Shown: positions 1 through 6,545 of the stretch, in pieces
How positions within the stretch are numbered: the first letter of the stretch is position 1
Layout of the letters: every line of letters starts with the position of its first letter
Origin: Paracoccaceae bacterium
Lineage (GTDB): Bacteria > Pseudomonadota > Alphaproteobacteria > Rhodobacterales > Rhodobacteraceae
Direction: 5' to 3'
Assembly (NCBI GenBank): GCA_024644285.1
Contig: JAHELH010000135.1
Span: forward strand, 1-6,768
Length of the DNA stretch: 6,768 bases
Made by a program: the position numbers and the translations under genes
The notes under the pieces: model-generated
Told to the model about the DNA's origin: nothing
Database searches by the model: none
What the model saw: only the letters and a program-made list of their open reading frames with translations

Positions 1-153
1 TATGACGATCCCAGCGAAACGGCGCTGTCCTATTTCGACGCGATCCCGCGGCACTGGCGGCTGGCGCCGGACCAGGATTATCCCGAGCCGGTGGTGGGGC
101 TGAAGGAGGGGCGCGAGCGGGCGCTCGAGGCGTACCGGAACCGCGACGGGTGA
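1..153 (+). CDS. phr: Deoxyribodipyrimidine photolyase, C-terminal end (5' truncated)
   Basis: Frame 1 is open from the first base to a TGA at 151-153 and gives the last 50 residues of a protein that begins outside the window. The piece contains YPEPVV followed by GRERALEAYR, which matches the usual C-terminal end of class I DNA photolyases (YPxPIV...R..AL..Y), preceded by FDAIPRHWRL. By family, the enzyme uses FAD and blue light to split cyclobutane pyrimidine dimers in the cytosol. The FAD-binding core and the active site lie upstream and cannot be checked. The next gene lies on the same strand after a 92-base leader. From memory, a photolyase gene adjoins a CFA-family gene in Rhodobacter sphaeroides, where both respond to singlet oxygen through the RpoE sigma factor; the neighbour here fits that. 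A cryptochrome-like relative is possible, since only the tail is visible. Confidence 0.75.
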   Translation, partial: YDDPSETALSYFDAIPRHWRLAPDQDYPEPVVGLKEGRERALEAYRNRDG

Positions 154-159
154 TGCGAT

Positions 160-190
160 TTGAAACCGATCCGGCGGCCGCACGTATATC
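160..190 (+). promoter_or_regulatory. Candidate promoter for the CFA-family gene
   Basis: TTGAAA at 160-165 and TATATC at 185-190 could act as -35 and -10 elements with a 19-base spacer, or 18 bases if the -10 is read as GTATAT. Transcription would then begin near 196, giving a leader of about 50 bases before the ATG at 246. This is a rare AT-richer patch in very GC-rich DNA. The spacing is longer than the ideal 17. I do not see a convincing RpoE-type TGATC element at the right distance, although the photolyase/CFA pair is known from that regulon in R. sphaeroides. The regulon promoter could lie upstream of the photolyase, outside the window. Confidence 0.3.
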
Positions 191-199
191 CCTTGAATG

Positions 200-216
200 C
201 GCGGCGCAGTGCCGCG
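200..216 (+). other. GC hairpin in the leader of the CFA-family gene
   Basis: Bases 200-205 (CGCGGC) pair perfectly with 211-216 (GCCGCG), leaving a five-base loop (GCAGT). The hairpin lies about 30 bases before the ATG at 246 and, if the candidate promoter is right, within the first few bases of the transcript. No run of T follows, so it is not a good intrinsic terminator. It might stabilise the 5' end of the mRNA, or simply be chance in DNA this rich in G and C. Confidence 0.3.
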
Positions 217-245
217 ACAGTCACGACCGGGGATACGGGGTTAAC

Positions 246-1457
246 ATGACCATTCTGACCAGCACCAGGGGGCAGGCCGGCCTGCCGCGCTATTTCGCGG
301 CCGTCTTCGATATGTCGTGCCGGATGGCCAGGGGGCGGCTTGATTTCGTGCTGCCGGACGGCCGCCGGTTTCGCGCCGAGGGTGCCGCGCCGGGGCCGGT
401 GGCCGAACTGCAGGTGATCAATCCCGACATCTTCGCCCGGCTGATCCGCGAGGGCGATCTGGGCTTTTGCGAGGCTTATGTCGAGGGCTGGTGGGACACG
501 CCGGACCTGCAGGCCTTCATGGACCTCGTGCACGCCGACAACGACGAGCTGTATGACGGCTTCCCGGGCATGGGGCTGGTGCGCGCGTTCGAGCGGATGC
601 GGTTCTGGATGATGTCGAACTCGAAGCGCCAGGCAAGGAAGAACATCCACGCCCATTACGACCTGGGCAACCATTTCTACGGGCTGTGGCTGGACGAGAC
701 GATGACCTATTCCTCGGCCAAGTTCGCCACCGGGCAGGAAAGCCTGGAGGCGGCGCAAATCGCGAAATACGCCCACCTGGTCGACGAGATGGGCGCGCGG
801 CCGGGCGACCACGTGCTGGAGATCGGCTGCGGCTGGGGCGGGTTCGCGGAATACGCCGCGCGCGAGCGGGGTCTGCGCGTGACCGGGCTGACCATCAGCC
901 AGGCACAGCACGATTACGCGGTCGACCGCATCGCGCGGGCGGGGCTGTCGGACCGGGTCACGATCAAGCTGCAGGACTACCGCGACGAGCGCGGGCGCTA
1001 TGACGGGGTGGCCAGCATCGAGATGTTCGAGGCGGTGGGCGAGAAATACTGGCCGGTCTACTTCGACACTCTGCGCGGCCGGCTGAACCCGGGCCGCAAC
1101 GCCACGCTGCAGATCATCACGGTGCAGGAGAAGCGCTGGGAGGTGTATCGCAAGGGCGTCGATTTCATCCAGAAATACATTTTCCCGGGCGGCATGCTGC
1201 CCAGCCGCAGCGCGCTTTTGGCCGAGGTCGAGCGCGCCGGGCTGTCGCTGGCGCGATCGGTGGAGTTCGGCGAGAGCTACAGCCAGACGCTGCGGCGCTG
1301 GCACGAGACGTTCAACGCCCAATGGGAGGAGATTTCGCAACTCGGATTCGACGATCGGTTCCGCAAGATGTGGAATTTCTACCTGACCTCTTGCGCCGCG
1401 ACGTTCCAGAGCGGTAACTGTGACGTAACCCAGATCACTGTGACCAATCCGGCCTGA
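246..1457 (+). CDS. cfa: Cyclopropane-fatty-acid-synthase-family SAM-dependent lipid methyltransferase
   Basis: The 403-residue product belongs to the CFA synthase family, which moves a methyl(ene) group from S-adenosylmethionine to the double bond of unsaturated acyl chains in membrane phospholipids. Visible marks are HYDLGNHFYGLWLD (137-150), the SAM-binding loop VLEIGCGWGGF (190-200), LTISQAQ (215-221), LQDYRD (242-247), the catalytic-region MFEAVG with E262, and KYIFPGGMLPS (310-320). Compared by eye with E. coli CFA, Glu239 and Ile268 are kept (E262, I291), while Cys139 is Ser157 and His266 is Gln289. ATG 246 is preferred over the in-frame GTG 150 or ATG 153. Twelve of the 30 codons at 156-245 end in A or T, against three of the first 30 from ATG 246, so the upstream stretch looks non-coding. 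The stop is six bases before trgA. Product chemistry (cyclopropane, methyl branch or furan precursor) cannot be settled from sequence. Confidence 0.9.
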   Translation: MTILTSTRGQAGLPRYFAAVFDMSCRMARGRLDFVLPDGRRFRAEGAAPGPVAELQVINPDIFARLIREGDLGFCEAYVEGWWDTPDLQAFMDLVHADNDELYDGFPGMGLVRAFERMRFWMMSNSKRQARKNIHAHYDLGNHFYGLWLDETMTYSSAKFATGQESLEAAQIAKYAHLVDEMGARPGDHVLEIGCGWGGFAEYAARERGLRVTGLTISQAQHDYAVDRIARAGLSDRVTIKLQDYRDERGRYDGVASIEMFEAVGEKYWPVYFDTLRGRLNPGRNATLQIITVQEKRWEVYRKGVDFIQKYIFPGGMLPSRSALLAEVERAGLSLARSVEFGESYSQTLRRWHETFNAQWEEISQLGFDDRFRKMWNFYLTSCAATFQSGNCDVTQITVTNPA

Positions 1458-1463
1458 CATCGC

Positions 1464-1904
1464 ATGCCCACAGCCGCCAAGCTCGTTGCCGCCATCCTGA
1501 CCGCGGTGCTTGGCTATTACGTGGCCGACGTGATCGTGCCGCATCTGCCAGAGCAGGACCGCGACAACTACATGCGCGAGACCTCGGCCTTCGTGGGATT
1601 GCTGGTGGGTTGGCGATTCCTGGGCTGGCGGGTGGGCGGCGGCTTTCGGGCGGCGGTCGGACTGGGGTTGTCGACCGCCTTGGTGCTGTTCGTGGCGGGG
1701 ATGGTGACCTTCGCATTCTACGAGATGATCATCCGGGCGCTGCGCAAATCCTACAAGGGCCCGTTCGAGGCGCTGGAAGGGATGATGAAAATCGGGATAG
1801 AGAATCTCGAATACGTCCAGCATCCCGACGTGATCGCGTCGCTGGTGGTGGGCGGTATCATCGTCGGGCTTGTGACCGAGATCGCGGCGCGCCGCTGGAG
1901 CTGA
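1464..1904 (+). CDS. trgA: TrgA family tellurite-resistance membrane protein
   Basis: The 146-residue product looks like a small inner-membrane protein with four predicted helices at about residues 4-24, 40-56, 63-90 and 122-141. The opening MPTAAKLVAA, the GLLVGWR stretch (45-51), FYEMIIRALRKSYKGP (85-100) and the ending VGLVTEIAARRW match what I recall of the TrgA family. That family was defined in Rhodobacter sphaeroides by its contribution to high-level tellurite resistance. Its biochemical activity is not known to me, and I see no enzyme motif or metal-binding cysteine cluster. The ATG lies six bases after the CFA-family stop and has no clear Shine-Dalgarno sequence, so translation probably depends on ribosomes arriving from the gene before. 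trgB follows after seven bases, which is the pairing expected for this locus. Confidence 0.88.
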   Translation: MPTAAKLVAAILTAVLGYYVADVIVPHLPEQDRDNYMRETSAFVGLLVGWRFLGWRVGGGFRAAVGLGLSTALVLFVAGMVTFAFYEMIIRALRKSYKGPFEALEGMMKIGIENLEYVQHPDVIASLVVGGIIVGLVTEIAARRWS

Positions 1905-1911
1905 GCGCCCG

Positions 1912-3039
1912 GTGGACAGCCTCTTCTTCTATGGCAGCCTGCGGCACAAACCGCTGCTGGACCTGGTCCTGGGCGAGGCGCGGGAGGTGCAGGTCACGCC
2001 GGCGAGGTTGCCTGGGCACGCGGTTTACCGGGTACGGGGCGAGCCATTCCCGCTGATCGTCGAGGAGCCCGGGGCGGTTGCGCAGGGCGTGCATGTCAGC
2101 GGCCTGGGCGAGACCGGTATCGCGCGACTGGATTTCTACGAGGGCGGTTTCGGCTTTGCGCTGCGCCCTGTGACGGTGCAGACCGCCGAGGGTCCGCGCG
2201 GGGCGATGGTCTATTTCCCCGACGCGGGCCGCTGGCCCGTGGCCGAGCTTTGGTCGCTGGACGAGTGGGAGCGGGACTGGGCGGCCCTGAGCCTGCGCGC
2301 GGCGGCCGAGGCGATGGAGCAGTTCGGCCGGATCGAGCCGGAGGAGCTGGCGCGCTGGCTGCCGCAGATGCGGGTGCGCGCGGCCTCGTGGCTGCGGGCG
2401 CGGCGCGAGGTGACGCCGATGCGGATCCGGCACGGGCTTGGCGAGGCGGACGTGGAGTTGACGGCGCGGGCGCGGCCTTACGCGAAATTCTTCGGACTGG
2501 AGGAACAGAAGCTGCGGTTCCGCCGGTTCGACGGCGCGATGAGCGAGACCGTGGCGCGCGCGGCGCTGGTTTCCGGCGATGCGGTGACCGTGCTGCCTTA
2601 CGATCCGGTTCGCGACCGGGTCCTGCTGATCGAGCAGTTCCGGTTCGGCCCCTGGGTGCGCGGCGACCGGCACCCCTGGTGCCTGGAGCCGATCGCCGGG
2701 CGGGTCGATCCCGGCGAAACGCCCGAGGCCTGCGCCGCGCGCGAGGCCGAAGAGGAGGCGTCGATCAGCTTCCGCCGGCTGGAGCGCATCGCGGCCTATT
2801 ACCCGACCACCGGCGCGATGACGGAATACATCATCTCGTTTATCGGCATCGCCGACCTGCCGGACTCGGCCGGTGGCCTCAGCGGCGCGGCGGCGGAGCA
2901 TGAGGACATCCGCAGCCTGGTGCTGCCCTGGGAAGAGTTCGAGGCGTTCCTGCAGGGGCCGGAGGCCGAGAACGGCCCCTTGATCCTGTCGGGTCTTTGG
3001 CTGGCGGCGCACCGGGCGCTGCTGCGCGGGGATGCTTGA
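1912..3039 (+). CDS. trgB: TrgB: gamma-glutamylcyclotransferase-like domain fused to Nudix hydrolase
   Basis: The 375-residue cytosolic product has two domains. Residues 1 to about 130 form a gamma-glutamylcyclotransferase (AIG2-like) domain with the substrate-loop YGSL (7-10) and a likely catalytic glutamate, E77, in LDFYEGGF. Residues from about 185 to 375 form an ADP-ribose-pyrophosphatase-like Nudix domain. Its Nudix box runs 263-285 with G263, E269, R277, E278, E281 and E282 in place, though the usual final Gly is Ser284. E329 in AEHEDIR lines up by eye with the catalytic base region (ENEDIR) of E. coli ADP-ribose pyrophosphatase. Both halves therefore look active. The start is GTG 1912, directly before the DSLFFYGSLR segment; a weak GGAG lies at 1897-1900. 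TrgB acts with TrgA in tellurite resistance in R. sphaeroides. The substrate is unknown; adjacency to cysK suggests thiol or glutathione metabolism, which is inference. Confidence 0.9.
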   Translation: MDSLFFYGSLRHKPLLDLVLGEAREVQVTPARLPGHAVYRVRGEPFPLIVEEPGAVAQGVHVSGLGETGIARLDFYEGGFGFALRPVTVQTAEGPRGAMVYFPDAGRWPVAELWSLDEWERDWAALSLRAAAEAMEQFGRIEPEELARWLPQMRVRAASWLRARREVTPMRIRHGLGEADVELTARARPYAKFFGLEEQKLRFRRFDGAMSETVARAALVSGDAVTVLPYDPVRDRVLLIEQFRFGPWVRGDRHPWCLEPIAGRVDPGETPEACAAREAEEEASISFRRLERIAAYYPTTGAMTEYIISFIGIADLPDSAGGLSGAAAEHEDIRSLVLPWEEFEAFLQGPEAENGPLILSGLWLAAHRALLRGDA

Positions 3040-3064
3040 GTTCCCGCAGGGCGCGGCCTACACA
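3036..3064 (+). promoter_or_regulatory. Weak candidate promoter before cysK
   Basis: The 60 bases between the trgB stop and the cysK ATG form the largest gap after the CFA leader, so a separate cysK promoter is plausible. TTGAGT at 3036-3041 (overlapping the trgB stop codon) and TACACA at 3059-3064 are 17 bases apart and distantly resemble -35 and -10 elements. The -10 match is poor. Cysteine synthase is a housekeeping enzyme and may need expression independent of trgAB, which is the main reason to list the site. Confidence 0.2.
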
Positions 3065-3085
3065 GCGCAGGGACGCCGGACTGCC

Positions 3086-3092
3086 GAGGGGG
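3086..3092 (+). promoter_or_regulatory. Ribosome binding site of cysK
   Basis: GAGGGGG at 3086-3092 is a good Shine-Dalgarno sequence seven bases before ATG 3100. The spacing favours that ATG over the in-frame GTG at 3097, which adds only one residue. It is stronger than the sites before trgA or trgB, in line with cysK being independently and efficiently translated. Confidence 0.6.
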
Positions 3093-3099
3093 ACACGTG

Positions 3100-4125
3100 A
3101 TGCGGATTTACAAGGACCTGCCCGACGCGGTGGGCAAGACCCCCCTGATCCGGCTGAAAGCGGCCTCGGAGGCGACCGGCTGCGACATCTACGGCAAGGC
3201 GGAGTTCATGAATCCCGGCCAGTCGGTCAAGGACCGCGCGGCGCTCTACATCATCAAGGACGCGGTGGCCAAGGGGCAGCTGAAGCAGGGTGGCACGGTG
3301 GTCGAGGGAACGGCCGGCAATACCGGCATCGGGCTGGCGCTGGTCGGCGCGGCGATGGGATTCAAGACGGTGATTGTGATCCCCGAGACCCAGAGCCAGG
3401 AAAAGAAGGACATGATCCGGCTGGCAGGCGCCGAGCTGGTGCAGGTGCCGGCGGTGCCCTACAAGAACCCGAACAATTACGTGAAGTATTCCGGGCGCTT
3501 GGCGGCGAAACTGGCCGAGACTGAACCGGGCGGCGCGATCTGGGCGAACCAGTTCGACAACGTCGCCAACCGGCAGGCCCATGTCGAGACGACGGGCCCG
3601 GAAATCTGGGAACAGCTCGGCGGCCGCGTCGACGGGTTCGTCAGCGCGATCGGGTCCGGCGGGACTTTGGCGGGCGTGGCCGAGGTGCTGCAGCCCAAGG
3701 GCGTGAAATGCGCGCTGGCCGATCCCGAGGGCGCGGGAATGTTCAAGATCTACACCGGAAAGGAGAACCCCGGCGACTCGATCACCGAGGGCATCGGGCA
3801 GGGCAGGGTGACGGCGAACCTGGAAGGCTTCACTCCGGATTTCGCCTACCGCGTGCCGGACGCCGAGGCGGTGCAGATCGTCTTTGACCTGTTGCGCGAG
3901 GAGGGCTTGTGCATGGGCGGCTCGACCGGCGTGAACATCGCCGGAGCGATCCGGCTGGCGCGCGATCTGGGGCCGGGCAAGACGATCGTGACGATCCTCT
4001 GCGATTTCGGCTCGCGCTATCAGTCGAAGCTCTACAATCCGGCCTTCCTGCGCGAAAAGGGTCTGCCGGTGCCGGACTGGCTGGACGCGGAGGACCGCAT
4101 TCTCCCGACGGTGTTCGAGGACTGA
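3100..4125 (+). CDS. cysK: Cysteine synthase A (O-acetylserine sulfhydrylase), PLP-dependent
   Basis: The 341-residue product belongs to the fold-type II PLP enzymes. In the cytosol it should join sulfide to O-acetylserine to give cysteine. The PLP lysine is K44 in GQSVKDR (40-46). The substrate loop is TAGNTG (71-76), where many CysK proteins have TSGNTG. The phosphate-binding loop is GSGGT (185-189), followed by MGGSTGVN (272-279) and CDFGSRY (301-307) near the PLP ring. The extended tail from about 308 (YQSKLYNPAFL) ends in a short acidic segment, as I recall for the alphaproteobacterial branch of CysK. No CBS domains follow, so it is not a full-length cystathionine beta-synthase. Location after trgAB matches the R. 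sphaeroides tellurite locus, where loss of cysK lowers resistance. Its TGA overlaps the ATG of the channel gene by one base. Confidence 0.93.
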   Translation: MRIYKDLPDAVGKTPLIRLKAASEATGCDIYGKAEFMNPGQSVKDRAALYIIKDAVAKGQLKQGGTVVEGTAGNTGIGLALVGAAMGFKTVIVIPETQSQEKKDMIRLAGAELVQVPAVPYKNPNNYVKYSGRLAAKLAETEPGGAIWANQFDNVANRQAHVETTGPEIWEQLGGRVDGFVSAIGSGGTLAGVAEVLQPKGVKCALADPEGAGMFKIYTGKENPGDSITEGIGQGRVTANLEGFTPDFAYRVPDAEAVQIVFDLLREEGLCMGGSTGVNIAGAIRLARDLGPGKTIVTILCDFGSRYQSKLYNPAFLREKGLPVPDWLDAEDRILPTVFED

Positions 4126-6545
4126 TGCGCCCGCTTTTTTCCCGTGTCCTCGCCCTGATCCTGCTGGGGCTGCTGGCGGTTTCCGCCGGGCCGGGCGTGT
4201 GGCCCGCGCCGGCCCGGGCGCAGGAGGCCGCAGCGGCAGTCGACTACGAGACCTGGAGCGGCGTCGCGGAGCGGGCCGAGGAGGCCGCGGCGGCGGGCGA
4301 GGCCTCGGACGCGGCGTTTCAGGCGCTGCGCGCCGAGATCGTGGAATGGCGCGAGCGGTTCCTGGCGGGGCAATCGGCCAATGCCGCCCGCATCCGCACG
4401 CTGACAGCCCAGGTCGAGGCGCTTGGCCCGGCCCCGGCTGAGGGCGAGACCGAGGCGGAGGATGTCGCGCGGCGCCGGACAGAATTGAACCAGCAGTTGA
4501 GCGAGGCGCGGGCACCGGTGCGGCGCGCCGAAGAGGCGTTCAGCCGGGCCGACGCGCTGGTCGCGGAAATCGACCGCATCCTGCGCGAGCGGCAGACGAG
4601 CGCGCTGTTGCAGCTGGGCCCGACGCCGATCAATCCGGCGCTGTGGCCCGAGGCGGCGCGCGAGCTTTCGACCAGCCTGACCGGCATCGTCGAAGAGGTT
4701 CGCACGGCGTGGAACTCTCCCACCGCCCGGCAGGATCTGCAAAGCGACGCGCCGCTGGTGTTGCTTTATCTCGGCATCGCGGCCCTGCTTCTGGCGCGCG
4801 GGCGGACGGTGATGGAAGCCATGACCGGGCGCGTGCTGGAGCGGTTCAAGGGCCGCGGCCGCGCGGTCGCCGGGCTGGCGGCCTCGCTGGGTCAGATCAT
4901 CGTTCCGGCGCTTGGCATCGCTCTGTTGGTCGAGGCGCTGCAATCGACCGGCCTTCTGGGCCCGCGCGGGCAGGCGGTGACCGATGCGCTTCCGGTCTTC
5001 GGCCTGATCCTGTTCGGCAGCCGCTGGCTGATGCTGCGGCTGTTCCCCAAGCGCAGCGACGTCACCCAGTTGATGCCGACCGGCGCCGAGGATGCGCGCT
5101 ACATGCGGTATTACGGGACCTCGGCGGGTGTGCTGCTGGGGCTGAAGGTCCTGCTCGACAGCCTGGTGGAGCAGGAAGGCTATTCCGAGCCGGTGCAGGC
5201 GGTTCTGTATTTCCCGCTGCTGGCGCTGCTGGGGTTCATCCTGTTCCGCATGGGCCGCAAGCTGACCCGTTCGGCACGGGCGGCACGCGCGGAGATGGAG
5301 GAGGGCGAACCCACCTTCGCCATGCGCAACCTTGCGCTGGTGGGACAGCTTATCGTCGTCCTGGCCGTGGCGGGCACCTTGCTGGCCGCGGTCGGCTATC
5401 TCAATGCCGGCACCTTCCTGGTCTTTCCGACCGCCTTCACGCTGATCCTGATGGGCCTGCTGCTGGTGCTCAACGACCTGATCCGCGAAGTCTATGCGCT
5501 GGTCGCACGCACCGAGGTCGAGCAGGCGCGCGAGGCGCTGATGCCGACGCTGCTGGGGCTGGCCATAGCGCTGGCCTCGCTGCCGCTCTTCGCGCTTATC
5601 TGGGGGGCGCGGGTGTCGGACCTGACCGAGCTGTGGGCCACCTTTCAGGCCGGGTTCAACATCGGCGGCACCCAGATATCGCCGTCGAATTTCCTGACCT
5701 TCGTCGTCGTCTTCGTGGTCCTGTTTGCCGCGACCCGGCTGATCCAGAGCGCGTTGCGCACCAGCGTCCTGCCGAAAACCAAGATCGATCCCGGCGGGCA
5801 GAACGCGATCATCTCGGGGCTGGGCTATGTCGGGATCTTCCTGGCCGCCGTGGTGGCGATCACCACCGCGGGCATCGACCTGTCCTCGCTGGCCATCGTC
5901 GCCGGCGCGCTGTCGATCGGCATCGGTTTCGGCCTGCAGAACATCGTGTCGAACTTCGTCTCGGGCATCATCCTGCTGATCGAGCGCCCGATCAGCCAGG
6001 GCGACTGGATCGAGGTCGGCGGCAATACCGGCATCGTCAAGGACATCTCGGTCCGATCGACCCGGATCGAGACCTTCGACCGGATCGACATCATCGTGCC
6101 GAACGCCGATTTCGTCAGCGGCGCGGTGAAGAACTGGACCCGTGGCAACGTGATCGGCCGGGTGATCGTGCCGGTGGGCGTGGCCTACGGCACCGACACG
6201 CGCAAGGTCGAGGCGATCCTGAAGGAGATCGCGATGGAGCATCCGCTGGTCACGGTGGATCCGCCGCCGGGCGTGGATTTCCTGGAATTCGGCGCGGATT
6301 CGCTGAATTTCCGGATCCGCGCGGTGATCCGCGACGTGAATTACTCGGTCCCGGTCAAGTCGGAACTGAACCACCGGATCGCCGAACGGTTCGCCGAGGA
6401 AGGCATCGAAATCCCGTTCGCGCAGCGCGACATCTGGCTGCGCAATCCAGAGGCGCTGACCGGGCGGGCGCCGACCGGGCCGGGCGAGGCCGACCCCGGC
6501 GCGGCAGGGCAGGAAGAGGATGCCCCGGAGGAGGAAAGCCGGTGA
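4125..6545 (+). CDS. Large MscS-family mechanosensitive channel with periplasmic domain (DUF3772-like)
   Basis: The 806-residue product starts with a signal peptide (hydrophobic 8-21, likely cut after ARA at 30-32). A periplasmic helical, alanine- and glutamate-rich region follows (about 33-205), with coiled-coil character at 110-155 and a LGPTPINPALWPEA segment (164-177) typical of the DUF3772 group. Hydrophobic helices are visible near 210-224, 250-271, 288-303, 330-347, 358-375, 402-424, 430-449, 471-493, 521-540, 563-580 and 585-618. The last is the pore helix with the MscS signature GIGFGLQNIVSNFVSG (599-614). The cytosolic beta domain follows (RPISQGDWIEVGG, then IIVPN at 656-660), ending near PFAQRDIWLR, plus an acidic tail of about 30 residues. 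It should open under membrane tension to relieve osmotic pressure. ATG 4125 is chosen because it begins the signal peptide and overlaps the cysK stop (TGATG); GAGG at 4117-4120 may help initiation. Confidence 0.92.
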   Translation: MRPLFSRVLALILLGLLAVSAGPGVWPAPARAQEAAAAVDYETWSGVAERAEEAAAAGEASDAAFQALRAEIVEWRERFLAGQSANAARIRTLTAQVEALGPAPAEGETEAEDVARRRTELNQQLSEARAPVRRAEEAFSRADALVAEIDRILRERQTSALLQLGPTPINPALWPEAARELSTSLTGIVEEVRTAWNSPTARQDLQSDAPLVLLYLGIAALLLARGRTVMEAMTGRVLERFKGRGRAVAGLAASLGQIIVPALGIALLVEALQSTGLLGPRGQAVTDALPVFGLILFGSRWLMLRLFPKRSDVTQLMPTGAEDARYMRYYGTSAGVLLGLKVLLDSLVEQEGYSEPVQAVLYFPLLALLGFILFRMGRKLTRSARAARAEMEEGEPTFAMRNLALVGQLIVVLAVAGTLLAAVGYLNAGTFLVFPTAFTLILMGLLLVLNDLIREVYALVARTEVEQAREALMPTLLGLAIALASLPLFALIWGARVSDLTELWATFQAGFNIGGTQISPSNFLTFVVVFVVLFAATRLIQSALRTSVLPKTKIDPGGQNAIISGLGYVGIFLAAVVAITTAGIDLSSLAIVAGALSIGIGFGLQNIVSNFVSGIILLIERPISQGDWIEVGGNTGIVKDISVRSTRIETFDRIDIIVPNADFVSGAVKNWTRGNVIGRVIVPVGVAYGTDTRKVEAILKEIAMEHPLVTVDPPPGVDFLEFGADSLNFRIRAVIRDVNYSVPVKSELNHRIAERFAEEGIEIPFAQRDIWLRNPEALTGRAPTGPGEADPGAAGQEEDAPEEESR
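6527..6534 (+). promoter_or_regulatory. Strong ribosome binding site for alaX
   Basis: GGAGGAGG at 6527-6534 lies inside the last codons of the channel gene, seven bases before GTG 6542. It decides the start of the next gene and implies that the acidic end of the channel protein (EEES) is partly shaped by the need to encode this site. Confidence 0.65.

Noticed and set aside
151..190. RpoE-type (TGATC) promoter between the photolyase and CFA-family genes
   Set aside because: TGATGC at 151 and CGATCC at 167 lack a suitable -10 element at the proper spacing, so the known regulon link does not by itself support a site here.
200..216. Intrinsic terminator after the photolyase gene
   Set aside because: The hairpin is perfect over six pairs but no T tract follows, and the next gene is co-directional and close.
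78..1823. 581-codon open frame on the - strand across the photolyase tail, CFA-family gene and trgA
   Set aside because: It runs across three real genes, has no recognisable domain and has biased His/Arg/Pro/Gln composition. It is a shadow of GC-rich coding on the + strand.
2250..2903. 217-codon + strand frame overlapping trgB in another phase
   Set aside because: It is rich in Gly, Arg and Ala without any motif and lies wholly inside the Nudix gene. The same applies to the smaller + strand frames at 686-1003, 1610-2056, 2997-3524 and 4199-4441.
1858..3012. 384-codon - strand frame opposite trgB
   Set aside because: TrgB on the + strand has two well-marked domains; the antisense product has none and shows the same shadow composition.
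3909..4124. N-terminal extension of the channel gene by 72 codons
   Set aside because: The extension lies inside cysK and would bury the signal peptide that begins at ATG 4125.
3058..4515. 485-codon - strand frame opposite cysK
   Set aside because: It is antisense to an unmistakable cysteine synthase, and its terminal part is a low-complexity run of Pro and Arg.
4032..6374. 780-codon open frame on the - strand opposite the channel gene
   Set aside because: It lies antisense to an MscS-family gene with clear motifs. Its translation is rich in Arg, His, Gln, Asp and Pro with no recognisable domain, as expected when GC-rich codons remove stops from the opposite strand.
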